This document shows, one piece after another, positions 13,959 through 27,690 of a stretch of DNA of 64,000 bases. The stretch's first letter is position 1, and every line of letters begins with the position of its first letter. This DNA is from Nymphaea colorata (lineage: Eukaryota; Streptophyta; Magnoliopsida; Nymphaeales; Nymphaeaceae): NCBI RefSeq assembly GCF_008831285.2, contig NC_045149.1:19917035-19981034 (forward strand), given 5' to 3'. Under the pieces are notes generated by a model that was not told where the DNA came from, made no database searches, and was given only the letters and a program-made list of their open reading frames with translations. The position numbers and the translations under genes are program-made.

Positions 13959-14639
13959 ATTCGGTTGTCTACCTGACGAAACTAGAAACTTTCGGTTGAG
14001 GGTCACTAGTATATAGTACCCTAATTTTGGACATTTTACATGTGCCAGTGATGATATTTTTACTTATATATATACTTGTGAAAATGACATCTTTACTAGC
14101 ACTTATCACTCTATTTTTTGTAGTGAAAATGATTAAATAGCAACATACCATCTTCATTTTAATACCTAATACGAGGAGAGCATCGATATCCAAGGTTGAA
14201 GTATAACGGGTGCATCACCCAGAGGCATCAGAAACAACAACCTTGAATTCTGGGAGGATTTGGAAATGGAGAGAGACTTCGGCCTTCACTGAACAGTGAG
14301 ATTAACTCCTCGCTCACCTAAACTTCATGCCGTGCTTTTTACAACCCCTTCTTCCCATTAATCTTTTCGTTTCTGATATTATTATTTCTAGTGCCATCAA
14401 GCTCGAATTATGATCTCTGCTGAAAACAGCTCCCTGAGTGATGATCCATGTGAAAGGGAAACTCACAAGGGAGAAGAAAATTAAAGTTAGGACCCCCAAA
14501 ATATTGTCATCTACAACATATCACCTCTTCTTGAAAATGAATATATATATATATATATATATATATAAAGAGAGAGAGAGAGAGGTAAACTGATTAAGGC
14601 CAGAAATGGACCGGATCTGGTACAACAGTGTCGCTTTAC

Positions 14640-14935
14640 TGTAAGCCTGGGCATCGGGCCTGGGCTGACTCGAAAAAGTCGAGCTCGCGTCTGGCTCGGT
14701 CCTGGCCCGATTGCATTAAAATTTTTTAAATATAAAATAATACATAAAAAATAATTAGTTATAATAAAATATTACAAATATGTATACAAATTAATAAAAA
14801 AATAACAAAAATCGTTATTGGACCCGATCCAGGCTTATCAGGCCCACCCGGGCCAGCCCGGGTCACGTTTTTCCGGGCCCGAGTCGGGATGGGTATACCA
14901 GGTATCCGGCGGCAGCCCGACCCAGTGCCAAGGCT
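14640..14935. repeat. Repeat with GC-rich ends and AT-rich core, related copy at 18.6-18.8 kb
   Basis: It starts at a TGGGCATCGGGCCTGGGC segment, has an AT-rich core (ATTTTTTAAATATAAAATAA), then a second GC-rich block with GGCCCACCCGGGCCAGCCCG. The copy at about 18,630-18,820 has the same AT core followed by GGGCCCACCCAGGCCGGCCCG. The shared layout indicates one non-autonomous element family. Neither terminal repeats nor a target-site duplication could be fixed. Confidence 0.55.
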
Positions 14936-16035
14936 TACTTTACCGGATTCGATTCCGATCCGATAGTCATATGGGTGTTGGATCTTATTAGACCTGCATT
15001 TGATTATTTGCAAACAGAACTCTCTTCTTTAATGAGCTTGTACTTCGTTTGGAGGTTTACATTAATGGGGCGGAGATGACCATTGGTATGACACATTAAA
15101 GTACCACGACTAGTTACTTCACTCATAATTTCTTCATTGCAGTGAGGGAAGAATAAGGGCTCATCATGTGCTTACATAATTCCCTCATCATATTTTCCTA
15201 GTTGCTTCTTTACGGAAGTTTTGCATTTTTATATTATTTTTCTTGTTGATTCTAACGTTGCTTTTTGCTCTTCTTCATGTTGTTTTTTTTTTGTAGGTTT
15301 GTGTTTTATTTCCATGCGTTTACACGTTTGTCCATTTTATATGCATTACAGTTTACACTTGGCTTATGCGAATTCACACGCTTCATATCATGTTAATTAT
15401 GGTTTAAATATTCTTATATATGACCTTAGTGCAAATTTTTGTCAAATTTTTTACAATGATAAAGGGGAATTCATAGTTTTTCGATGGTAGGTGGATTGTA
15501 ACGCCCTATTTTCATAGTCTACTCTTAGTCCGTATTAGATATTGTGAAAAACTTTCGAGGGCTTGCAAAACACACACCCTTAAAATATATTATGAAAAAT
15601 CAATACTTTGAACGTTGTTTATAAATTCAATAATCAAATGTTATTTCAGGCCGTCAATCTTCATTTGGAGTGTTAGGTAAAAAAGAAGTCACCGATGTGC
15701 AAGTTGAAACATAGACACTGCCTTACTCTCTATAATAAGTAGACCTCTCATACTGACGCATAAATGTTTTTCTTAACAAATGCTCTCACGAGCGAACATG
15801 GTTTCAATTTTTTGTACAATGTGCGACATATAAGCAGAGAGCGAATTTTTACAACACTGACAAATACTCCAAAGGCCTAACTCTAGACCTCCTTCATTTT
15901 TTTTTTTTTGGTGTGGTAGAGGAAAATCACGATATTCGATCACAATCTGGTTCCACGTTTCCTTTTGATTTGGGATTCATTCATGATTGTAGATGCGCAT
16001 ACGGTGAATCAAGATATATGGATCCGTTGTGTCCT

Positions 16036-16250
16036 TATGGCGTGTTTGGATGGAGGGAAAGGGAAGGAAAGGAAGGCAAAGGGTAATCAATCGTGTGTTT
16101 GGTTGGTTAATCAAGAAGGCGAGAAAGGAAACAAATGAAAAATCATGTTTGGTTGCATTAGAAAGGAAATGAACAACACTTCTCTTGGTTTCTATAAAAC
16201 CAAGTTTTCATAAAATTGAGTTAGACGAGTGCCATCCAAACGCCGCCTAA
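16036..16250. mobile_element. MITE-like element with ~16-bp terminal inverted repeats
   Basis: The left end TGGCGTGTTTGGATGG and the right end CCATCCAAACGCCGCC are imperfect inverted repeats about 210 bp apart. The flanking triplets are TTA on the left and TAA on the right. There is no coding capacity. Size and ends fit a Tourist- or hAT-type MITE, but class assignment is uncertain because the flanks are not an identical direct repeat. Confidence 0.55.
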
Positions 16251-17340
16251 AAGACCTTTCTACCAAATTTTATATTTTCTATCTTATCACATTAGAGACC
16301 AACTCATTTGTATCCCTAGCGTTATTGTAGACCATTCACATCTAAAAATTTGAGCACTACAGACTGATGTTCTAATAATGCCCAAATATGGTCATGGCTG
16401 ACCACATATGGGATTTCTGAAGTTCTTGATCTTAGTTGCATTTGAAGTGTTTCTCATGCATACCCTTAATCATAGATTAAGACTTTCATGCACCCCATAA
16501 AACCACATTTTAAATAATTAAGACCATCATATTTAACTAATTTATAACAAAAGCACACTATTTAATTAATTTATGGTGAGTCATGTTAGCGGGACAAACA
16601 GAGCCGTGGATCGTAGTAGACCCAAAAGAGGGCGTTTGGTAACAAGAATGCTATGTTCTTCGGAACACAAGTTCCACCAACGTGTAATGCGAAAGTTAGT
16701 TTGGAACACATTTCAAATTTTTTATATATAATTTTTTTTAAAATTTACTTAGCCTAGTAAAAAAAAATGAAAAAAAATTATTTGAGCTCTGTTAAAATTT
16801 TAAAACTATAGTTCGGCCCCGTGTAGGCCACAGAGCACACCAGCCATCAAAAGTTTTATTAGAAAAATCTAAAATTATATTATAGTGACTTAAAAATTAT
16901 ATTAAACGTTCACATCAGATTTGGGCTGGTGGTTAACCAAAAAATTCTGGCTCCACCAACACCTACATCCAATTGCAACCCCATTTAGTCACATCCTGAT
17001 CTGGATCTGAACAGAAGCTTTTGAAGAACCAGGAATGGATCTAATCTGTTAACAGGTAGTATATCCAACCCATCAGAACTCGTGGGATCGCCGCGAGGCA
17101 ACAAGTGGTCCGATTTGGACTCTGCCAAATCCAGAAAACGAGATCGCAAATCCGACCCATTCACATCTATACCGTGTCAAAGTTGACGTTTTATCTCAAA
17201 ATACAGGCCGAGGCAGGGGCGGAGCCAGAGATTTTTCATGAGGCATGCCAAATTAACGTTTCTAAATTTTGACAAGGACCAAACTACAACAATTGTGGCG
17301 GAGCCACATGGTGACTGGTGTGGGCAGCTTTATGTACATA

Positions 17341-17519
17341 CAGGGGCGGAGGGAGGGGGGGCCGCCCGAGTGAGCCCAGAATTTTTTTTTATATGTAAAA
17401 AATCAAATTTTTTTAGTTTAGTCTGACCCGTCGCTCCTCTTGGCCTTACCGTCACTCTTCTTGGCCCGACCCACGAATGGTTTGGCTCGTCCCTAAAAAA
17501 AATTCTGGCTTCGCCCCTG
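17341..17519. mobile_element. hAT-type MITE, 179 bp, with 8-bp target-site duplication
   Basis: The termini are CAGGGGCGGAG on the left and CTTCGCCCCTG on the right, an 11-bp inverted repeat with one mismatch. Both flanks carry the same 8-bp direct repeat TGTACATA (17,333-17,340 and 17,520-17,527). An 8-bp target duplication with short GC-rich ends is the hAT superfamily signature. The element is too short to encode a transposase. Fragments with the same end (GGGGCGGAGCCAG) occur near 17,214 and 25,337, and related ends near 19,715. Confidence 0.85.
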
Positions 17520-18599
17520 TGTACATATATATAAAAGTACTGAGTGCTTCTCACATTGAATAGGAATCTGTAAGTCGTGGCGTCCTAGAGTATCACGAGA
17601 GATGACATGGAGCCGTCTAGATGCGCCAGCCTCTCACATTGCATCGGGATACCTGTGAGAGAGACTCGTATTCTGGAGAACATGAGAATTGTCTCGGCTA
17701 TTGATTTTAAGGAGATCAAATGGTAGAAATTAAGTTGAAAAAAAGGGAAAGTAATTATACTTTTAAGAGACTAAAATACCCCTTAATGAAGAAAACAAAT
17801 GAGTTTCTTCAATTGAGATTTTTTGTCCCTTTGAGGGTATTTCAGTCTCTTTGAAAATACAGCTATGTTTCTATTTTGTTTAACCTAATTTCTACTAGAG
17901 ACTGCACAATTCCCATTCAAATCTAGCATATTAAAGTATGGTATCTACCTGGTTTCCCATATACATCTTTATATATATAAAAGCAATATGCTTTTTAAGT
18001 GACAGGTTTGTTAACATTTATTTTAGGGCTTGACAAATCCCCATTGATGATGTAAAAACATATAAAAGATATGTATATCATCATCAATGAGCTGGGTCGT
18101 ACCAACTTTCCACATGTGGAGCCCTAGATCTATAGTGAATGAAATATAAAAAAAAAAAATTGTTGATCGAATTTGAAATCAGTTGGCCGTCAAATTTTGC
18201 CAGATGATTAAATATTTAAAATGTATCGCTAAAAGAACCATGTTAAAATAATTAACAACGGTCTATCAAATTCTAACTATGGCTTATAGTGCCTTTAGTG
18301 AGGTGTTAATTTGAATTAATTTCCTTCTTAATTCTTGCAGGTGTTGGTTTTCCATTTTGAAAATAGTGCATGTATCATTCACAAAATCTTCTAAAGTAGA
18401 TTAGAAGAATGTAAATATAAAAAGGTTTCTAAAAATTCCAATGTATAAACTAGGTTCTTTTAAGTGAAGAAAATAATGATCCTCAATCATAAAAAAAATT
18501 ATAAAATTTAACTGAATTTGCTTAAGCAACATCGAAAATGTTTAAAGGCCAGGAGGTGCACGAAGCAAGATAAAATTGAAAGGCATGATTAATTCTTAG

Positions 18600-18820
18600 A
18601 TATTATGTGACACGCTAAAAAGGTAGCACCCATTAATTCTTAAATATATTTTTAAATATAAAATAATATATAAATATAATTAAATATTATAAATGTATAT
18701 AAAAATTAATAAAAATTTTAAAAAACCAATTATCGGGCCCACCCAGGCCGGCCCGATAATTGGGTCCCTTTTTCCTGGGCCCAAGTTGGGCGGTGGTCCG
18801 GCCCGGTGCCCAACCTTACT
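18600..18820. repeat. Second copy of the GC-capped, AT-core repeat
   Basis: It carries the AT-rich core shared with 14,700-14,810 followed by GGGCCCACCCAGGCCGGCCC and a GTGCCCAACCTTACTTTA-type end that parallels 14,920-14,940. It is non-coding. Confidence 0.5.
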
Positions 18821-19311
18821 TTATATTATCCATGAGAACCTTGTTTTTGACCTCTCAAACCCAACAAACAAATCAAGTTTTGAAAACACTTTGAAGAACT
18901 TGTTTTTATAAAATTAAGTTTTAGAAAACTGTGTTATAAGAGGGTGTCAACCAAACACCCATAGTTTTCATAAAAACAATAGAAAAATTACAAAATGACA
19001 CCTAATGTTTGTACAAAAATCCAATTACTGCACAATTTTTAAGAAGTAACAAATTCAGCATTTTTTTTTTGTTGTTACAAATTTTCAAAGAGCTACCTAC
19101 CAACAAAAAAAAAACATGATCTTAATTTTAACACAAAATGACAAGAAGCTCTTCTTATAAGAAAACAAAACATATGTTGCGTCAATCAAGAGATGGGTGG
19201 TTCTCCACCAGATACATTTTTGTCATCTCCTATCAAAATTTTAATGTTTTCTATATTTAATAGTCAGCTCTTTGAGATTTTTCTTTAAAAGCTGAATACA
19301 TACTAAATTTG

Positions 19312-19525
19312 CGGTTGCGTTTGATTCCTTACAGATCTCAAATTGGAGGGAATCTTAAATCTTGAAATTCAGCTTCTACCCCGAACATGGATTTCAAATC
19401 CAGACCTTAATGTAAAAAGTGTGGATTTAAGATCAGATTTTCCGGGGCGGGTGGTTGGGGAAGGAAGGGTCGGACTTGAAAACCGTGGATCTTAAATCCT
19501 CGGTAATCAAACACAACATTAAGGT
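19312..19525. mobile_element. 'GTTTGAT' MITE-family copy
   Basis: It opens with GCGTTTGATTCC and closes with AATCAAACACAAC, short inverted ends, enclosing words such as GGATCTTAAATC, GGATTTCAAATCC and TTAAGATCAGAT found in several other copies in this window (19.99, 22.64, 22.86, 25.2, 25.37 and 43.7 kb). There is no coding capacity. Confidence 0.5.
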
Positions 19526-19984
19526 AATTAGTTTAGTTAGGTTGCGCTTACTTTGCCGTATACTTCTCTCCTTGAATATCCATGGAGAACTTTTCTCATC
19601 CTGGATCAAGTTGTGGAGCCACTTCATTCAATTACAAACTAGACCACATGTTTAGCAAATGAAGGAAACAATCTAATGCTACTCTTCACGCTAGTGCTTA
19701 GTTCTACCAAAAAAAATTCATGGCTCCGCCTCTGTTTCGATCTGCAAATTAATGCCTTCCAATAAAAAGAATAGATCAGGCCGCATTCTGGCTAATGTTC
19801 TTATGTCACAACAACTGCAAGAACTAGAAAAACTCCACAAAATAAGCGTATTGTACGTGTGCATGCACGTATACTTTCTTAGGCAACCAAAGTCTATATA
19901 ATTTTCAGAAAAGTTTAATTTGGATCTCATAAAAATTTTACAAAAAATACAGTCAGCCCCTTTAAAAATTGTTCATAAGGCTCT

Positions 19985-20255
19985 TAGAGAACGTTTCGTA
20001 GCATCGGATTTGAGATCCTCAGGATTTTAGAGCAGAAAAATTTAAGATCAGATCCTCCCCTCCAATCTTAAATCCAACATCTTCTCAATGCAAAGAAGTA
20101 AAATAAAGATATTAAATGCGGGTCTTAGATCTAAGATTCTTAGTTTGATGAACCATGGATTTCATTGTGGGTTTTTGCCGTAACTGCAAAAGCATCTCGT
20201 GTCGTATCCACATTAGATTCATGTATTTCAAATCCAGAGTAATCAAACTTAGCCG
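19985..20255. mobile_element. 'GTTTGAT' MITE-family copy
   Basis: Shares GAGATCCTCAGGATTTTAGA, TTTAAGATCAGATCCTCCCC and TTCAAATCCAGAGTAATCAAAC words with the copy at 19.3 kb. It is degenerate and its left end is less clear. Confidence 0.45.
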
Positions 20256-21100
20256 GAAAAGATTTTGAACAAAATTCTTAAATTATTGGGCCCCTTTTAG
20301 TACCATGCTCTACGCTTATTAAAGCCTAGTGCTTAAATTAGCACCAATCTAACCAGCTATACTAAACCCCTTAAAAAGTCGACCAATTTAAATACAATAA
20401 ATCCATTGGAGCCAAGCATTTCTATTTCGTGAGCTCGTTTACGTGAAATTGTTGAAGTCTGAACCTTTTCTTTTAGGCAGGTGGAAGAATCGTGTGTTTG
20501 CCTGGACAGCTGCCATTATATTCCGCACTTTGCTCGTTGCTCAAGCAATGTAAGTTGTGTCTATAAAGATTCATGGACTTGCAAGCTTGTCCAGAAACTG
20601 ATCTATCCTCATTTAAGTTTCTAAGATGCGTGCACTTGCACGAAAGTTTGGCCGGCGCCGCCCGTGAAATCAAAGGCCTGAATTAATTAGAGCAAGATTT
20701 AGCTCTGATTTGATCACAAACTCCATCAAAGAATTTGATCATCACAAAGAAGTCCTCCATCAGATCATGACAAGAGATGGCGCCGTTGGTCTTGAACTCG
20801 TGACCTCATCGACTGGAAATGTCTGCAATCGTGTAGGGCGATGCTCTGCCTTTTTCCAATGGCAGCCTTTTGACGAAATCCGGCAGCACGTCAGCTCGGC
20901 AGAACTTGCCTGCGACGGTCGTAGAGTTGCGTTGGTTAGCACGTCATCCGCTGGTTCCATACGGTGACGACAGCCCTTCCATCGGCAGGACTACCAAAAC
21001 ATCTCAGTAGTAGCTTAGGAATTTCAATAAATAAATGCATAAATAATAAACAAAAAAATATTATATATATATATATAAGTACATAAATAAATAAACAAAG

Positions 21101-21228
<128 letters not shown>

Positions 21229-22854
21229 AAGTCACATCATTGGTAATCATCTTTATTGTCGAACCATGCTTTGATGAAAATTATGTTTGTTGTCGATTTT
21301 AAGGAAATTAAATGGTGGAGATTAAAACCAAATTATTTTTTTCAAAAAACTAAATTACTTTTCAAATGAATTTCCTTAAAAAAAATCCATTGTCTCCTTT
21401 GAGGGGGCACTTTGGACCCTTAAAATAATAACTTAACTTTTATATTGACAATTTAATTTGTACATCCCATTAAAATGGACAACCTAAATGATTCCCATGA
21501 AATCTGATATTCATTGAAAATGACATTATAACTTCAAGACAACCAAAAAATCAAAACAAGGTTGTGAATATATCTCAAGTTTTTGCAATTAGCAGCCATC
21601 TCTTTGCAGATCAGTAGAAACACAAGATTTGGCATTTAATGGTATACAGGGTTTCATAACAGAGACCAAATTAAAGTTTCTAAATTTTGGCTAAGGCCGA
21701 AATATCATTTTTTTAAAATTTTTATATAGTACAAGTAATTTTTATTTTTATTTTTTAAAGATAGGGTCAGAATCCATGCAAGCCCTATCTTGGCTTTGCC
21801 TCCTCATCGTATACTTGATTCAAATAGTATGCATTATATATAACCTAGATTCCACAAGTACAAGGATCTAATATTAATTCAGCGATCATGACTCATGTTA
21901 CTCCTTTCTCACCACCTTTAAAGCACCACCTTTTATCTGGCAATATTTTCTTGTCTCATATGAGCAAGCAAAATATTCTCCATTAAAAGTAACATATTTT
22001 TATATCTTGGTATCGTGCCATCTCTTACAATCCAGTGGGATGTGTTGAGTTGTTGCCTTAAAATAATAGATGGATATTCCCTTCTTAATTGATTGGAATA
22101 AAAGCAGGTTTCCTTCTCAAGTAAACAAAAGAAGAAAAACATTACGAGCAGCAGATCGGAATAAGAATTGTACAAAGCGTGGTCCTCATTACCATCTTTC
22201 CTGTTCCTGAACCTAATGTTTTCGAAATCTCAAGTTCATGAAATTGGTTAGATCTTCTCAATCGACAATGTTGGTTGGTTTTAGCAAAGCAGTTAATTTC
22301 AAAATTTCGGCGTCAAAAATTTAGTAAGGTCTTCAAAAATTTTCAGTACATTTAAATACAATAATAAAAGTACAAAAAAACCGATATGCAAGTTGAAGAA
22401 TAGCAGAAGCATCACACAAAAGACCAAATGCAAAAATAGTGCTAATCAGAGATGGGGAAGGATGGAGATTTTGGCTCTCATGTTGGGCATTAGGATGAGT
22501 TGAAATACTCATCATACTCATCCATCTAAATAGTGTTTTATTTATTTCCATATTGGATGCTCCTAGTTGTACTTTCCTCATTCAAATATTTATGGCTCCA
22601 TCATTGCTTAAATGTTTTGTAGTTATAATAGATCTGAGTATAAAGTTATGTTTGTTTCACTGCAAATCTCATATTCATAGATATAAGATCAGACGACCCC
22701 TCTCATCAGACCTTAAATCCATTGTTTTTAACATGTAGCATGGACTTAAAATCCATGCTTACTAAGATCTTCAACTAGTTTAAACCGACGATCTCCCAAA
22801 ACACACCTTTTTATGCAGTCTTGAATTTAGAATCTTATCAAACACAACCTAAGG

Positions 22855-23150
22855 TAGCGTTTGATTGCTCCGGATCTTAGATCCGTGGCTGATTTAAGAT
22901 CTAAGGATCTCATATCCTGGAATCTTAAAAGCAGAGGCTTTTAGAAACCTCGTTTGACATTATCGTCTCTCCCTTCTTCTCTCCAACCTCAATCGGGGGG
23001 TGGGGGTAGGGTTGGATATGAGATGCGTGGATTTCATCGTTTTTGCGGATTTCAAATATGAAGTTTTGAAATCTAATGTTTGTTAAGACCATAGATCTCA
23101 CCTAAAAATGCAGCATCTGGTCTGAGATCCAAGGCTATCAAACACACTCC
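22855..23150. mobile_element. 'GTTTGAT' MITE-family copy, best-preserved ends
   Basis: The left end GCGTTTGATTGCTCCGGATC and the reverse complement of the right end (GTGTTTGATAGCCTTGGATC) match at about 15 of 20 positions, about 290 bp apart. The interior is rich in GGATCTTAGATCC and GATTTCAAATATG words. A partial copy precedes it at about 22,640-22,850. It is non-autonomous. Confidence 0.55.
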
Positions 23151-24204
23151 AAGGGTTACTAACAAACACTTGAAAAATAAATAAAGAAATTAATGTAATG
23201 TACACAATTGTTTCAAAGGGTTACAAGAGAAAAAGTAATCTAAGAGAGTAAATGTTAAATTGCAAGTGCATGCTCACGTACATCAGTTTGCAGTCTTTAT
23301 CATATTGTGAAGAGAGGATGGAATTAGATAGCGGAACGCAAGAATAAAGGAGAGAGTTAATGAATGCCGTTTGCGTATAAGTTTTATGCAAGGACATAGC
23401 ACGTAAATGTGACGTGAAAGTTACATATTTTACTACTTAAAATTTCATAAGTGGTCACTTGAAAGAGGAATTGGCTGTGGGTCTCACTCATATTTAACCC
23501 CTATGATTCCACTCGTATTACACCTTACATCTCAGTGGGGGCATACTGCCCACACAGCCCACACCCACCTCTGTCCCCGAGCCGATAAAGGCTGAATCCC
23601 CCACCTAACCTCTTGTCGTCTCGACACCTTTTCCTTTCTAGATTAACTCTGGGAAGAAAATTTGAAACATAAATGACATTTAATATTTAAATCTAACTGT
23701 GTGGACAAAGTCTCTATGTCCCTTATTTTAAATGCCCTTTTGGCCCCGTGAATGAATTGGAGCAAATTTGTTTTTGTCCCCGAATTGAGATCATAAGCTA
23801 ACATTTGGTTGGATCAGCTGCAAAGAAATTTATTTTGATCATTAAAATGTTCAATTTCTCAACCGAATACAAATCCAAGTCTGAGTTTTACCTAAGAACC
23901 AACAAAGGTCTGACATGATTGCATACGAATGGCAGATCTTATGCTTGTGATTGTGAAAAATTGAGGTCTGATCCTAAGTCTATCTCCAAATTTACTTACA
24001 TCGGACCTTGTTTGCTCCGGTTAAGTACAGCCTAGACCCGATCCAAACATAGAACTTTTACATCCCTAGAACTCCCAGATGAAAATGTAGTTTTGTTGTG
24101 TTTGCATAAGCATGATTTTTCAAATTTGTGAAGTTGCAAGCCCCAAGAGGTTTGGACTCTAGAAGCTCCTTTTAGTTTTCAAGTAGCTTATAGAACAAGA
24201 ACCA

Positions 24205-24275
24205 GCAGCATAGCATAGCTGGTCAGGCGGGGGAGAGCCCAGTTGTCAGTTCGATTTTAATGGGCACTATTCTTT
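24205..24275 (+). repeat. tRNA-like/SINE-like fragment
   Basis: A perfect-looking A-box TAGCATAGCTGG (24,211-24,222) is followed by a degenerate B-box AGTTCGATTTT (24,248-24,258). The 37-bp spacing is shorter than in a tRNA, suggesting a relic. It lies in the 1.06-kb stretch present in unit 1 but missing from unit 2. Confidence 0.4.
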
Positions 24276-25189
24276 TAAACTGTAAATGGTAATAATATGA
24301 CCATTCTAGTTGATAAGTATACCATAAGTTTTCGAACCAACCTTAAACTCTGGAGGCAGAGTGAGAAAAGCTTCAGCGCTTCTTCGAGCAGCTTAAGCCG
24401 CGTTTATGAAACGGGACACTTGATGGCCTCTCATATCCACTTAGAAAAGAACAAAATGACTGTAAAATCAGCCTTGAGTCGGCTTATTCAAGTCAAATGG
24501 TAGCAAAATGATTCGATTCATTGGCCACGGTTCACATGTTGCTCTTCTTGTATTATATTTTAGATGTTTCTAAAGTTCTTATAATCTTTTATTACTTATA
24601 TATACATAAAAATAAAAGATCTTTTTTGCCCATTCGGGATTGATTCAACTCGATGATGGATTTGGTTCGATTTGGATCCTTTTCGGATTTTTGACAACCC
24701 AAACCACAAGATGAAGAATGACATGATTTCAATATTTTAAGAGGGTTTTCGGTACTAAACGACATTGTATTATTAGGACACTTATTCTCTAAATACATTA
24801 TTTAGAAAACCCATATTTTTGTTCTAAGAAGCATGATATGGTTATTGATACTGTTTAAAGATTCAACAATTAAAGGTTGAATATAATTACACTACAGTTC
24901 CTGAAGCAAGCATATGCTGTTCTTCAAGCGTGTTATACTAACATGTGTTATAAAAATGCAATGTTTTCCCTTATCATACACCTTCCAAGATTATATGTTT
25001 GCTCCTTGCATACTTAACCATGGACTCATATTTTTCAAAATAATGTTTGGGTTAAGCAGATCTCGATCTGTTCTTGCGATATCAAAGCATGAATGATGGT
25101 TTGAAGCTCTTGCGATATGAGGTCCTCAAAATTTTACATTGAAGATACTTAAACTCATCCCTTAGCTGCATTCCATTGCCGTGAACCTT

Positions 25190-25505
25190 CGAGGATGTGT
25201 TTGTTTCACCATGGATCTGAGATTCGTGGCGATCTGAGATAACACATGATTTCAGATTCGTGAGTTTAGGTCAGACCTAATTTTAATATAGCTTAGGATA
25301 TGAGAGCTGAGGCTATCAAACACTACCTTTAGGCAGGGGCGGAGCCAGAATTTTCTTTAGTGAACCTTCGAGGATGTGTTTCTTTCACCATGTATATGAG
25401 ATCCGTGGTGATTTGAGATCACCATGATTTCAGATTAGTGGCAATACTCACCTAATTTTAATACAGCTTAGGATATGAGAGCTGAGGCTATCAAACACTA
25501 CCTTG
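25190..25505. repeat. Local ~175-bp tandem duplication inside unit 1
   Basis: GTGAACCTTCGAGGATGTGT occurs at about 25,188 and 25,361, each copy running to GAGGCTATCAAACACTACCT. A piece with GGCAGGGGCGGAGCCAGAAT sits at the join. Unit 2 has only one copy (43,698-43,850), so the local duplication, probably linked to a hAT-like fragment insertion, arose after the large duplication or was lost from unit 2. Confidence 0.7.
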
Positions 25506-27559
25506 AGGAGAACCAAGGACACAAACCAAAAGATCTGCTCCACCAGAGTAATATGAGAAGCACCCACATAGAGGATCAAAAGCATGAGTTTAATATGAGA
25601 AGCACTCATGTATTCATTTTGGCATCTGTCCAACAGCCCACAGATCATGAGTTCACCGGAATCCGAGAGCTTGAAGCGGGTTTTTCTCATAAAGGGGGTG
25701 GCCCCAACCCAACTAATTGAAAAAAAAAAAACCATTGAAAAAACTGAAAATCTTTAGTTGCATCAGGTATTGTTTGGATTTGGGTTCAGTTTGGTTCCAC
25801 TCAGATCCAGAGGTTGGACTATTTCACCTGCCCTTGAAAAAAATCCTAGTTCCCGTGTCTCCCCCAGTTTTATCCCCTCCCCATCAACTAGGCATTCAAA
25901 AATCTACGTGGTTTTATATTAAAACAGTGTAAGAGAAGTTGAATAAAACGCACTTGACAAAGATCCCCAAGGGAGTTGGTCCAACACGATTGAATAGGGG
26001 CTGATAGGCGACCAGTCTTCGCTTTGATTCACCAAAGGCTAATTAAATCTTTGTGCTGCAAACGAGAGGCCACTGACACATAAGTTGAAGCATAGTAGGG
26101 GTGGCATCCCGAGACACCGATGCAAGCCTTGTACCCTGAGGATAAGGGGTCAGGTGGGGGGCTTCGGCCTTCTTCGGGTGGTGGGTCAAACCCGCTCACC
26201 CGAAACATACTTTGAAAAAGTTAGTTAAAAAGCCGAACTGTATCCTTGAAGATTCTACAAAGTAAAGAACCTTTGAAAGCAATTTTGAAGATCACTTTCC
26301 ATCTTGATTTAGTTATTAAAAGAAGGGTGAGGTCCACTCCATTGACAATGTGGCTTCATTCGAAGAGGAAACTTCAATCGAGTATGTGAGAAGGAAATTG
26401 TTTGCAAATAAATCAAACCGAGGAGACCAAGTTAGCTGTTAATTAATTCGTGTTTGTTCCCTTGTCAACGTTCCAACACCTGATGCGAGCCACTAGCCTG
26501 CTCAACCATTGGCTACATGTTTTTTGATCGGAATCTTGTCATCATATTCTTGATTAATTTGCAGTTGGGTATGCTTTAAGGCTTGAATTTAAATCCATCT
26601 AACTAACTTTTCTTGTATTATTAATAAGGCGCAAACATCTAGGAAAATAAAGATAATAAAATGTTAATAAAATAAACATAAAAAAAATTTATATCACGAA
26701 TATGATTCTTGTCAATGGCTTGCGATTCTACTTCAGTTAAAAAAGGATATCGAATTCGGTTCGGATTTTGTGAAAAATGGTCTGACCCGATCCTTCTGGC
26801 ACCGGGAATTCTCAGGGTGCTTTTTTAATGTAAGAGACCGCTACGATTGTGACATTTTATGAATGTAGTGGTTGGCTTCACGTTTCCAATTGCCGGAAAC
26901 TGAAGATATAAATGTAGAGGGTGACTTGAGATCCACCATAGATACGGCGCATCGATGAACAGAATTGACACTTTTCTTTTCTATAAAGATATATATTTAT
27001 ATATATATTCATTTATAATAATCGTAACCATCATTTATAACTAAAATACTTTAAGTTACAAGAATAGTGATGGAACAAGTGCATGTTCAAATTAAATAAA
27101 CTAATTAAGTTTTAAGTTGAAGACTGCACGATTACTCATACATATGTTGCTTATTTATTCTTTTACATGAGGTTGGGAGCGTTTGATACGTGACAAAGGC
27201 GGAGCTTCTTTGGATTTGTTGAGTTTTTTTTTTTTAAAAATAATCTTTGATTTGTATATGAATTGAGGTCCAATTTTAAATAAATATCATATATTCAATA
27301 TCCATATATTTCAAAACACTTGATTCTTATGTTATCATAATGTGGATCGGGTTCGCTTGATTGTGTATGTAAAAGTTGGATTCGGATGTAAAAACAAAAG
27401 TAAAATCGATATAAAAATATATGGTATAAACTTTTCTTCGTTTGTATTTGAAGAATTCAAATGCAACTGGTGTTGTTCATTGAATATGACAGAAAAGGTC
27501 TTGGCGGAGTTAGAATTTTTTTTTTGGATGGACACTGATTCAGGAGGTTTTCGTGCTTA

Positions 27560-27690
27560 AAGGAGCATTTACATATATAACAAAATAAATATTAAATGAT
27601 CTTCATGTAAATGTAAAAATAAAAGAAAGGAGCATTTACATATATAACAAAATAAATATTAAATGATGTTAATGTAAAAATAAAAGAAAA
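27560..27690. repeat. ~67-bp tandem repeat, two copies
   Basis: AGGAGCATTTACATATATAA and its continuation AAATAAATATTAAATGAT recur at 27,561 and 27,628 with near identity. It is non-coding. Confidence 0.75.
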
